DNA of 64,000 nt from Tribonema minus (Eukaryota; Sar; Xanthophyceae; Tribonematales; Tribonemataceae): NCBI GenBank assembly GCA_017506865.1, contig JAFCMP010000412.1:558001-622000 (forward strand), given 5' to 3'. The position numbers and the translations under genes are program-made. The notes beneath the pieces were generated by a model that saw only the letters and a list, made by a program, of their open reading frames with translations, searched no databases and was not told the origin of the DNA. Shown here piece after piece: positions 22,136 through 34,800 of this stretch (positions are counted from its first letter, which is position 1; each line of letters starts with the position of its first letter).

Positions 22136-25100
22136 GACCGCTCCTACTGCCTGGTCACATGCAAGGGGGGAAAAAGATTAACGTTGTTTCAGATCTCACA
22201 TTGCGCACATGTGCGCGACAGCATACTCTTACAAGCGATTACAATGTGTCATGGCGTCTGATTGTGACCAATGGCCTCCACAACATATCGTAGAAAGGTG
22301 CCTGGCGCAGAGACACGCAATGCCAGCCGTCCACATGTGCACACGCCCCTTAGCACAGCCTGAGTATGCAGCAACATCTACGTGCGACATTGAATGCGCT
22401 ACATACTGGCATTTGGCTCATCTACCAGAAAACGGCTTGCTATTTTAAGGACCAGGTCATTCTGCTCATCAGATTTTGTCAACCAGCGAGCACCAGCCCT
22501 GCCTATAGGCAGTGGACAGACTCATTCACTCTACAAGCTTGCAAACTCGACATGCGACAATGGCAGAAGCGGTAAGGCACCAATCACATGCTTGCTGATG
22601 GGAGATCAAAGTTGCTCCACGAGCTGCTCCTCGGCTTTTCATCTCGGTCTCCAAGTGCCACAGCAATTGCAAAAGTGGGCCATTATGATCATGATGTTGT
22701 TCTGATTCTTACGACATCTACTTTCGCATCATGCATGGTGCTATGTGTCGCTCACCTTGAGCGCCGGCTGTATTTTCCTGGGCGTTCTACGCACCCTGCG
22801 GCCTTGAACTAAGTACTACCGTGGCGGTCTCCGAGATTCCTCAACGCGGACACCAGCTTCTTCTGCTCAACATCCGGCAACCGTCTTCTTTGTCGTCACA
22901 CATGATGATGAGCTGGTCGTGTGCGGTTGCAAGGTTGTGCGGTTTCACGCCACGCTAAAGCGCTCGGGCAGCTTCTCAAGGGCAGATCTGCTGCTCACTT
23001 CATCAATCACCACGGGCAGTTGCCTCGCACCTCAATCACCACGGGCAGTTACTGGAGCCGCATCGTGACAGAGGCGGAGCGTCGCACTTCCAAAAATAAT
23101 CACCTCGGACAGTTACACTGGGGGCGCAAATTGTAACGACGGGAGTGAAAACAAAGACACAGAGACATTGTGGCGGGATGTGCCTTGGAGGTACCATGAC
23201 GCCTTCGCATCGCTCTTCAGGCTATGCAGGGCGATTTTGGCCCGGGCACTGCCCGGTTCGGCACCACAGCGTCATCAGGTAAGTGCCAGACAAGCGCTGC
23301 TGTCTGAACACAGGAGGCCAATCAGGCGCAAAGTCAACTTTGTGTTGACTGCCTGGGCCAGCCCACTGCGGCTGCTGAAGAGCACCCCAGTTGCGTTTGG
23401 GCAAGTCGTGCTGCCATTTCGGCGACCGCGTTGCTGATCACGGTTTGCACTCTAAGCAGCAATGAGGATCATGAAGTGGTCTGCGGGAGAGCATCCAGTC
23501 TCTCTGCCGGAGGAGAGGGGGTACTGCCGCCTTCTCTCTAAAGGGACCGTGCCTGTGTTCAGCAGCATGCGCTTGTCTGGCAAGCAGTATGTTGATCCTC
23601 AGAAAGGTTGCAAGCACCACTAGGCACCACCCCATGCACTTGGCCTGCCTTGGCTTGCGCACATGCATGCATGCTGCTGCTGTGCGGTGGATGCCGCGGC
23701 GGTGTTTGCTGTCTTTCTTGTGGCTCAGCAAGCTGCGCGTTTGCCTGTGTAGGTAGTTCCCCCGCAAAAGCGGTCTCCACCTTGATGTGGTGCGGGGGCC
23801 TGACACTGTGCCTTATCGGTTCAGCGCACCAAGTGAGACCTTGTGAAGTATGTTTCATGATGAGAGCATCAATAATTTGACAAGGCAAGGCTAGCGTTTA
23901 AGAAACAGGTTATTATAGGGCAATACAAAATATCAAATCACGTGAGCGCCAGTACTCAGCAAGCAGAGTGTTGTAGAGCAGCCAGCAATCATTGTTCTCA
24001 GCAAGCAAGCGACAGAGGATCCAGAAGCAAGGACCCGTTGAGCAAAACACAGCGCACCAACAATATGCCAGTTTCTTGGTCAGGCGTGGGTATGGACTTT
24101 GGGGGAGTGACAAGGGTCCGGGCAGGGGGCGGGGGGGGGTTGAGAGAAAGCACACATACCTAGGCGCAACGCAGTCGGACTCCAGGATCAGAGAGGGGAA
24201 TACACAGCTCCTTCCCCCCTCCACCTCTCCACAAAATGTCAAAATACATGTGATTCACAAGCCGTTTGCCCTCTGCATTCTCACGCTGTGTTTGCTGGTG
24301 ATGGACTGCACAGGACCTCTCACACTTGTGCAACAATGACGATTGCGTATTTGTCGCGTTTGCAGCACCACAGACATCACATCAAGCTGCTTGTGATCCG
24401 CAAACGCTTTATCTGCGAATCCTTGCACCGGTGATGAGCCAGATGCGCTTCCCCTGCATATAGTGCAAACCAATGGCCATATGGCAATGTCATTGACTGT
24501 AGCACGTTTTTGAGAACTGTGTACCTCTGCTCGTTAGCACCGAGAGGTGCGGCAGCGCTCGCGGTGGCGCTGATGGTGGCGAGGGTGCATCAGGCAGCAA
24601 GGAGATGGGAGATGCTGGCTGTGAGCAGGAGCTGCGGAGTCGCGTGTGGTGAGGATACGGCTTTGGGCAGCAGCAGGGGACATCGGAACATGGGGATACG
24701 GATAGCATCAGGGCACACTGTAGATCGTTTGCTTGAACCCGCAAGAAAGAGAACCTCGGCCAGGCACGTCAGCGGCGTGCTTAGGCAAGGAATCGAGGAC
24801 CGGGCGCCTCTGGCCCAAATGTATACTAGAGGCATAACCGCGGTCCTCCGGCGTTTTCGCTCAAGAGATGGAGACATCGGCTACGATAGGTGTGGCTCAG
24901 ACTGGGTGCCGCTGTGTCTGCCCCCCATGAGTCTAGTACAAGCCTGCGACGCAGGGCTCTAAGGGCCCGTCCGATTTTAGTTTTTTGCAATCTTATCCAA
25001 CGCATCAAGCCCACCTTGGGGCTGCTATGAATACAAGATCATAAGTACTTGTGCAAGGCGTAGACACCTTGCAGCAAGTATTGTGTTGACCATTGGTGTG

Positions 25101-25869
25101 TGGATCGTGGACTTTTTCACACGATCGCTCCTGTCAGCCTCGATAACTCTGGCAACGTCCATGTGCACAGTGACGGTGCTTCATTCAACGACATGCAACA
25201 TCATGCTCACACATGCCATAGAGTATTTATACACACCGCCAAAAGTAATCACCTACGTAATGGCATATCGTAGTGTACTCCAAGAGCATGTTCACCATCC
25301 CAACAGCCTGAGGTGTTTGCTTGGTCACACCTTGTCAGCAGACAGATCAATCCTGGCATACATGATTCACAAGCGGAAATCATGCCGGCAAAGCATGCGA
25401 GGCGATGCCCCTGTGCATGGCCGTTCACACGCAACGCAGGCGACAGGCACTGAGACTAGCTGCACCAGTTTGTCACTGTAAAGTGCACGTGCTATGTACT
25501 GCTGGCCGCACGCGCGCTGCGGCGCCACGCAAATCACAAGCGCCGGACCTACTCCACTCCAGTAAAACACACACGAAACGCTAAACACGGGTGCGACGCA
25601 CGCACTCCGCTCCTGCGTGACAAGTCGCATCCTGATCAGCAACCTCCCTATGTAAGAGACAGTCCCCGCCCACTCCCCACAAGGGTCAGGGTCTGTGCCA
25701 CCCTGACCAATTCTCCCCGACACCCTCCCCACTTCGCTCGCCGCACCGTCTCGTCACATCCCACCAGAGCGCAGCAGCCCATTCGTCCTCGCTGCGCTGC
25801 ACGCCAGCGCCAGCAGCGCGCTGGCTGAGCACTGCGCCACCAGCGCAGAACGGCAGCGCGCCCGCGCGC
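22136..25869. other. Intergenic, no gene recognised
   Basis: Only short open frames without family motifs lie here; the longest on the plus strand is 24510-24962 (150 codons), R-rich and not recognised. Three copies of an AATCACC-CGGGCAGTT motif lie at 23003-23023, 23033-23052 and 23097-23117. G runs occur at about 24127-24140. Confidence 0.5.
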
Positions 25870-28800
25870 TCACTCGCTGTCGCTGCTGAGATCCACGACG
25901 CCGTCGCTGCCGCTGTCGTCCGAGTCGGCGTACCTGACGGCGGCACGCGCGCGCGCGGGCCTGCTCGCCGCCGCCGCGCCGCCGACGTCGCCATCGCTCT
26001 CGCTCTCCTCGCTATCCGCCTTGCGCGCCTTGGCCGCCGCGGGCTTCTTAGCCGCCGCCTTTTTCTCACCGCCAGCGCCAGCCTTGGCCTTCGCGGGCGC
26101 CTTCTTCGATGGGGGCTTTGCAGCCTTTGGCGCAGCCTTGGGCTTCGGCGCGGCCTTGGGCTTCGGCGCCGGCGCGGCGGCAGCGCCGTCGTCATCGCTG
26201 TCGAGGTCGACCGGCGCGCTGCGGCTGCCGCCGCCGCCGCCCGCGCGCGGCTTCTTGGCTGCGGGCGCCTTGCCCTTGGCGTTCGCGGGCGGTGCGGGCG
26301 GCATTTTGAGCGTCAGCGTGGACGGCTTCCGCACCACCGCCACCGCGTCGCTGTCGCCACCGTCGGAGTCCATCGCGACGGCGGCGCGCTTCGCCGCGGC
26401 CTTGGGCTTGGCGACGGCGGCGACGCTCTGCTTCTTGGCGGCCGCGGCGGCGGCGGACGGCGCCTTCTTTTTGGGCGCCGGCTTGGCGGCGGCGAAGGAC
26501 GCGTCGCTGTCGCTGCCGCTGTCGCCTTCGCCAGCCTCGCTGCCGAACGCCTCATCCAGGTCGTACAGGTCCACGGCGGGGGCGGGCTTCGCCTTGGGCT
26601 TCGCAGCAGCGGCGGCGGCGGCAGCGGGTTTCTTGGCCGCGGGCGCCTTCTTTGCGGGCTTGGCGGGGACGTCGCTCATGAAGTCGTCGCTCTCGTCGCC
26701 GCCCTCGCTGCCGCTGAGGTCATCCTCCGCCTCCGCGGCAGGCGCAACGGCAGCGGCCTTGGCTTTCGCCGCAGCGGGCCTCTTCGCCGCCGGCGCCTTC
26801 TTCGGCTTCACCTCGCTCATGAACGCATCGCTGTCGCTGCCGCTGCCGCCGTCGCTGAGTTCCACCTCCATCTCTTTCGCAGCGGCGGCGGCGGGCTTCT
26901 TCTTGCCTGCCGCGGTCGCCTTCTTGACAGGCTTGGCGGCGCCGAAGTCGCTCTCGAACGCGTCGCTGGCGTCGCCGCCGTCATCATCACTGCCGCTGTC
27001 GCTAGCGCTGCCGCCATCGCTCTCACCGTCAGAGCCGTCGTAGTACTTGCGCGAGGGCGCGGCCTTGCGCGTCGCCATCACGCGCTCCCCCGCGCCGTCC
27101 CCCCCCTCGCTGCCCGACGACTCGTCCATCGAGTCATCCACCTCGCGCCGTGGCGCCTTCGCGGCCGGCTTTGCCTTCCCCTTCGCTGCCGCTTTGGGCG
27201 CCGCCGGCTTGGCAGCAGGCTTGGCGGCGGCCTTCTTGGCAGCAGCAGCGGGCTTCGCCGCCGCCTTTGCAGCTGCCGCAGGCGCCTTCGCCTTCACCAC
27301 AGCAAGGTCCTTGAAGATGTCGTCCGCGTCGTCGTCGTCCGTCGCGCAGAACGCAAACTTGTCTGCCGCCGCCGCGGCCCTAGGCCCCGCGGCAAGCTTT
27401 GCCTGCATGCGCGCCGCGAGGCTCTGCACCACGTCCTCCTCCTCCTCCTCCCCCTCCTGCGCAGCAGCAGCAGCTGCAGCGGCGCTCGGCTTCTTGGCCT
27501 TCGCCTTGACGGCCTTCTTAGCTGCGGGCGGCGGCGGCAGCACGGCGAACAGCGTCCGCCCCTCCTCCGCGCTGCCCCTGCCGCCAATTTCATCGTCGTC
27601 GTCCAGCGCGATGACGTCGTCGTTTCCGTTGTCAACTTCAACTTCACTGTCGTCGCCGCCGCCGCTGCGTGTGCCTGCGGCGCGCAACGCCACAACCGCC
27701 GCCGCCAGGTCCAAGGCCTCGCGCTTGCGCGCACTGCCAAACTTGCCCTGCGGCAGCAGTCAGGACCAGGAGAAATGACATGGGTCAGGGCGTCTATGTG
27801 TAATTGCGTTACAGGACAAGTGTGCTATGCAGGGTGTGGGCGGCCCATATGCGTGCTGCTGCAAAAGACACTGCTACAAAGACGCCGCCATCGGCATGTC
27901 AAGGTTTCTGGCAAACAGCCCTGCGTTGGAACGGGGGAACCACGCTATTACTGCTGCGGTTCCTTCTTGGCACACATCTACTGACCCAGATTCGTAGCTC
28001 ATTGGCGCCTGACTTGGGGTGGCTTGCCGAGATTTGCATGTCATGCATATGGGCATCAGCAACGTGCTTGCTTCATGATGTCGCACACCACCAGACTTGT
28101 CATTATGACAGTGTATGCACCACGGCGTCCACATTGCGTTTCAACTGCATAGGCTTCAACAAGCGGCGCGCCATCTGCGCAAGCGCTACTCAGCGCCCTT
28201 GGCTGTGCAGTGACGTGCCACCACGCCGCCCACAAACTTCTCGTGTGACGCGCCGTGCGCAGTGCCCCTCAGCCAAGCATGTACTTGTCTCTGCTGTGGC
28301 ACCGGCACACAACCCACGAACGTTCATCTGCACACAAGCTCCCACCTGCGCCACAGCCGCCGCGAATGCCTCGGACACCTTGACGCCGCCCTCAATCTCC
28401 ACCTCCGTAGAGCGCGAGTGAACGGCGGGGGTCGGGGGAGGGGGCCCCACGGGGGGCGCCCTCCCCTTGTTCTTCTTGGATCGCTTGTGGGGAGTCTGCG
28501 ACTCAAAGTCTGAGTCGTCAGAGTCGGCGGCGCGCTTGCGCCCGCCCTTCTTGGTCTTGCTGGCGCCGCCGCCGCCCCCCTTGCCGGCGTTGCGGCGCTG
28601 CTTGGACTCCGCCCTGGCGTTCTCAATGTGCATGTCGTCCACGGCATCCAGCGCCTGTGAGGACGCAGGGACAAGACATAGTTCAACTTGAAGTCCAGCA
28701 CGATGCACCTTGCCGATGGCGTCGAAGTGGTGTGCAGCAGCGCGCAACACAGACAATGCCAGCGCTCACCGGCGCTCGCATGCTTGTTGAGCGCGGCCGC

Positions 28801-31800
28801 AGGCGAGCACTGCCACATGCAACAGCAGCGCTCAAGCCCTGCTGATCGCAGCCACAGACGACAGCAGCAGCGCTCGACACGCACCTCGCCGGCGGCGTCC
28901 AGGTTGCGCAGCCACAGGTCCGACAGCAGTGCTCAACACAGAAAACGCCAGCGCACGCACCAACGCGCGCGCGCTTGCTGAGCTCGGCCGCAGGCGAGCA
29001 CCGCCACATGCAACAGCAGCGCTCAAGCCAGGCGGCAGCAGCGCTCGACACATACCTCCCCTACGGCGTCCAGGTCGCGCAGCCACAGGTCCGACAGCTC
29101 CATCGCGCGCAGCTCCTCCATCTCCTGCTTCTTGGCCGCGAGCTCCGCCAGCAGCTTCGCCACCACCTCCTTGGTGAGCGTCCACAGCTTGAGGCCCAGG
29201 AGGTAGTCGTAGCCCTTGGCGAGCGCTGCCGACTCCGAGTCGGAGTCGTCGTCCGAGGCGGCGGCCGCGTCTGCGCGCGGGGGCGATGTGATGCGGAGAG
29301 CGAGTGAGGCTCTACATAGGCTCTGCGCCGCGTTTGTATACTTCGAAGTATACATGTTCGTGTGCATGTAGCTTGAGCGAGATGGGGGTTGGCTGGGGGT
29401 GAATAAAGATTGTGAAGCGCGTGGAACATGCAACGCGCAATGACATGTATACTTCAGAATATATGCACACGTGTGCTTGGTAGCACCCATGTATGTACGT
29501 GAGACAGTACACGCGGTGTCAATTCTCGCCTTCGTCGCCCTTGTCCTCCGCCTTGGCCTTGCAGCCCATGCCCTTGGCAGCACACTCGGGTGACTTCATA
29601 ACGTACACGGACATGCATACTTTGAAATATATGCACAAGCGTGCTTGGTGGTGCACATGTATGTGTGACATAGCACATCGTGTTATTTGAAAACTCTTTT
29701 CTTGCCTTCGTCTCCCTCGTCCTCCGCCTTGGCCTTGGTGCCCACACTCTTGGCGACACTCTCTGGTTAATAAGATACACTAAAATGTATACTTCAAAAC
29801 CATTGCACATGTGTGCTCCGTATTATGTATGTACGTGTTGCATTAATTTCTCACCTTCGTCTCCCTCGTCCTCCGCCTTGGCCTTGGAGCCCACGCTCTT
29901 GGCAGCGCTCTCGGGCAGCAGCGGGTCAAAGCCGTCCGCGCGCAGCTGCGCCAGCAGCTCCGACTTCTTGCGGTTGCGAACTTCAAGTTTACCCTGCACC
30001 ACCGCCACCACAAAGCGCACCTGCGGCGCAGCGCCGGCGTCATTCAGTAACGTTTCATGAGAGCCTGACGTTGGCTTTGGTTTCTGAGGTTTGGCCGCGG
30101 ACGTCGAGTCGGTTGCTGCGGCGCGGTGCACTGTGCCGATGGTGACTGAGCATTGCAGTAAGGTCGGGGTTCGTTTCCTTGACAACAACCTCAAGTGACC
30201 TGCAGCGCGGTGCGTGCAGAGTTTAACGTTGCGCTGATGACTGCGGCGCCGACAAGCGCTGCTGCGGGCGACGGGAGTTGAGCACTGTGCTGATGACTGC
30301 AAGGAAAATGTGTGCGTGCTGAGCAATGCAGCGGGCGCCGAAGCTGAGCATTGTGCTGATGTGAAGCCATGCGACCGCACACACGCTGCAGGGTTTGGCA
30401 CCCCGCCTGCCGCACCGAAGAAGTCCATGCAGTAGACGAAAGTAACAGAGTTCATTGCAAACTGTACTGTGAAGCACTTGGCAGAGGTCTGTTGGCATCA
30501 GTGGTATTCTGCGAGGAGCGCGGCTGCTGGTATGAAAGCAGCCGACGCTAATGCAGGCTACTTGAAAGCACACACCTAAAAGAATTTGAGCGACTGCAGC
30601 AAATGACACTTCAATGCAGGTGCGCACAAACCTGTTTCCTTGTACAAGGGTGAGTGAATGAGGGTGCGTCGGACCCATTTCGAATGTCAACACAAATAGA
30701 GCACCTGCACAAGAGTGACGACCATGTTTTATGGGCTTATTCAGCATGTCATACTCCTGCCAAATGCAAGGGGGCTCTCAGCCAGGCAGTAAGTGGCCGC
30801 TGAACCACCACTACATGGTCGTGGATTTGAAGCTAATACCACCTAAGTAAACATAACATGCCTCAGTCACCGCGGCTCACCTGCGGACACACCTGAAACT
30901 ACCACTGTCGCGAGCGCTTGTCAAGAACATGACTTCAAGTCTATATGACAACATCAAGTCAATGACGCCCCAGTGCTCACCTTGTTGTCCAGCCGCATCC
31001 ACTCCTTCTGCATGCGCGCGAGCAGGTGCTCCTTGCGCATGCCGTAGTGGCGCAGCCTTAGGTCGTAGAACTCCTCCATGATCTGCATGCCGTGTACGCA
31101 TCGTAATGGGGGTTTGAGTGAAGGTGCATGTAATCATGCATGTGAATTGTGCCCGTGCGCGTATGTGCACATATTTCCCGGGGGGGGGGCGTGGTTGTGT
31201 GCAACAACGAGGTGTGTGTGTGTGCTACAATGATGTGTGTGTGTGTGTGTGTGTGAGTGTAGACGCGTATGTATGCAGCAACGACGCGCCGGAAACCAAG
31301 CACGAACACGGGTACAGGCATTACAATAGCTGGCGTAAATGCCTTTTTCCTTTTGAGAGCCCAACAATTAACGACGCACGCACCTGCAGCGGCGACTTGT
31401 ATCGCGCGATCATGCCCGTGTTGTCAACTTGCACTTCAAGTTCAACAGTGTGGTCAAACGTCTACATCAAGCTCAACTGGAGACGCGCGCGCGCACCTGC
31501 AGCGGCGACTCGAGCGCGCAATCATGCCCGTGTGGTAAAACTTGCACGTCAAGTTCAATAGCGTGGTCAAACTTGTACTTCAACTTCAACAGGTGACGCG
31601 CGCGCGCACCTGCAGCGGCGACTCGTAGCGAGCGATCATGCCCGTGTTGTCGAACAGCGTCATGTTGGTCTCCGCGAGCGTCGTCTCCAGCTTGAAGAAC
31701 TTGGACAGCCCCCCGGGCTGCTGCTCGATGGCATCCAAATCCGATTTGTCCATGGTGATCGTGAAGTGAACCGTGGTGTCCGTGTGGTTCTCCCTGAAGT

Positions 31801-34800
31801 CCTTGATGTGGAAGCGCGGCTTGGCGGCGGCCTTGGTGGGGGACTTATTGTCGGCGTCGTCACCGTCCTCATCGTCCTGCCAGTGCGCAAGGGAGTACAG
31901 GTACAGTACAGTACAGTTTAAGTACAATTACAATTCAGTTGCAGTTCACTTTGAGTTCACTTGCAGTACAGTATGGTACAGCTGTACACGAGGAGCTGAG
32001 CAACTGAGCAACGTCACAGAAGTAGCAATGGTTGAGATCGAAACGTACTTCATCTCTGATATTTGCTCTATCAGCCACGCTTGGTTTGCCCTAATTCTTA
32101 CCCCATTCCCAACCCTTGTCAAATGCTATTGACTCCGCCAAATGCTTATACTCAAAATGAAACCTTCATTCATTGCAATGATTTGATCATATAAGATGTT
32201 GTCCCACATCTGCTGCCTTCGTGTAGGGCTGCGTTCACCTCAGCATACTCAAAAGCATGTAGTCAACGCTTCAGAGAATATGCCTTGTATGTATGCCTTG
32301 TATGTATACATACGCACACGTCCACGGCCATTTGGACATGTGTGTAGTAGATGTGTGTGGCTGTGTGTATTATAATCACCAATCACCACTCACATCTGCG
32401 GCCTTTGCCTTCTTCTTCTTGGGCGCCGGCTTGGCGGCAGCCTTGCCCTTGGTCCCAGCGCCCGCTTTTTCCTTGGGATCGGCACCCGCGATGAGGCTCT
32501 GCAGCAATGCACAATCACAAGCAGGAGGGGTAATGAGGTGAGCGACAGGGGGGCTGAGTGGCATTCCAGTGGAGACTGCAGGGGGGGGGGTGGGGGGCGG
32601 GGGGGTCCTTCACCTGGCATTCCACGCCCGTCATGTGAAGCCGATGCGCGATTCAGGGTCCTGTGGCAAGTACTAGTTCCTCGTGTGCAAACCTCAATCG
32701 AATCATGGTGTCCCTCGTCTGCTTCTGATGAGCGTTGCCATGCATGGCCACGCTGCTGAGCATCAGCACCAGCGCAGACACACTGAGGTCTACATACGGT
32801 ACAGTGTCTGCCTGTGACGCGTGTGAACTAAGGTCGCCGACCCCACGCCTCTTGTTCACCCCAATTCCTGCAGTGCGTGGTGGTCCTGACCATTCTCATT
32901 GACAGACCTGACCTAATAAGCGCCTGCCCCTCGACTGCACCTCCACGTGGTACCGCCTTGCACCATGTATTTTACTTCAGAGTATGAGATCGTGAACACC
33001 TAATTCTAACCCTAACCCAGGAGCATCCCCTGCAGCCCCCCTGGCTGTTTGATGCAGCATGCCCTCAAAGCCCCACTCGCATCGCACACTTGAAGTAGCT
33101 TTTGTCGCTGGTGACTCACCTCCAGGAACGCCCTGCACCTCCCAGGACGCATTATCACACACTTGAGGTAGTACTTGAAGAAGCAGTCAATTTGCCAGTG
33201 ACGCACCTCCAGGAACGCCGTTTAGTCCTGCGTCCACTTCTTGACCCTAACCCCACTGCAGGAGCATCCACTGCAATCTGTCTGTCTCATGCCGAAGATA
33301 CCCTTGTGTCGCACACTTGAAGTAGCAGTTGTCGCTGGTGACTCACCTCCAGGAACGCCTTGTAGTCCTGCGTCCACTTCTTGACGGGCAGCTCCGTGAT
33401 CTCCAGCGTCTCGTCGCCCGTGCGCTCCACGATGCCCTCCACCGTGAAGCTGGAGCCCTTGGCGCCGCCCGCCTTGCGCGCGATGGTGCCGACAAAGCCC
33501 CTGCGGAGCGAGAGAGGGAGAGGGCGCGCAGTTGCAGAAAAGTGAAAATCCATGAAAATTCATACTCAACCTACTGAACTCAACGCTAACCCTGAGTAGT
33601 CCGCAGCGATGGTGTCAGCGCAGTCGCACATGCTGCGGGTACGTTCCCAGCTTGCACGCTATTTGGCGTGCACGAATGTGGTTAGCTCTTGGTACTGGGT
33701 TGACGACTCACGTATGGGCATTGTCACATCCCGTTAAGAGCCGTCAAGCCCCCGCGACGAGAGAGCGCACAGTCGGAGCTCCAGTGAGCCCTCGCGCTTG
33801 ACCCAAGAAGTCCGAGATATGGTCTCAGCACACCACACAAAGTGAAGCAGTGCGCGACGGCTGATGGACAGAGCGCAGTCGCGGGACGCAGTGAGCACTG
33901 GCGCGTGAAGCAGTTACAAGATGCAGTCAGTACACCTAATGTACTGATAATTACAGCAGTGCACAACAGTTCACACAGCAAACCCGCGGTATGCTCCACA
34001 GCATGATTTCATCAGTACACAATGTGCACCGGAGCAGTGCAGCGATGAAAACTAATTGGCGCCGCCAGCTGCGCACGCACGAAGCTGCCAACGCAGCCAA
34101 AGTGAGACACTGCAGCTGGTCGGACCATGACCAAGGGCAGGGAAATAGCCCACCTGTACCACGCCCGCATCTCTACCATAAGCTGCCCACAGATGCAACA
34201 CTGTAGCTGGTCAATCTCGATGATCAACACTGTAGCTGGTCAATCTGATTATATTTAGATCTTTTGATTCGTCTCCATCAAGTAGTAAGCCCACCTGTAC
34301 CACGGCTGCATCTCCACCATGGGCTGCCCGCGGATGCGGCGGCGCAGGTTCTCCATGACGTCGCGCGGCGAGTAGTTGGGCACGCCGCTGCTCCATCCGG
34401 TGCCTGCCATCGGCAACAGTAACGCGACAGTTACAGAACCACTGGCGGCGGCGCGTGTCAGCGGCGGCACTGTGGCAGCGAGTGTGCTGTCGCCCGAACT
34501 GAGCAAAGCCGCAAGGTGATGGTATGGTAACCAAGACAATCATTTTAACGGCAATGGCGTAGGCAGCGCGAGTGTGCTGTCCGTCAAGCTGAGCAGGGGC
34601 TTGCTAAGTTAGCATGGGTTTGCTAGTATGGGTTCATAGTCTAACAACACAACAATCGTGACCGGCAGTGGTGCACACTACGATGGAAGGGAGAAGAAGA
34701 TGATGCCGGTGATTGATGAAGTTGAAGTTATTTTCAATTTATTTCGGCTGCTGCTCATTAAGCTGTATATGATGCATGACGGCTGTCATACTTCCTGTTG

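Noticed and set aside
26021-27043. A 340-codon plus-strand frame rich in A, F and S
   Set aside because: It is the antisense of the TOP2 acidic/basic tail, whose exon is supported by splice phase and protein context.
29521-29767. Extra TOP2 exons coding for the [11 protein letters not shown] segment
   Set aside because: They are near-copies of the end of exon 19 without clean acceptors; including them is not needed for frame. Alternative use cannot be excluded.
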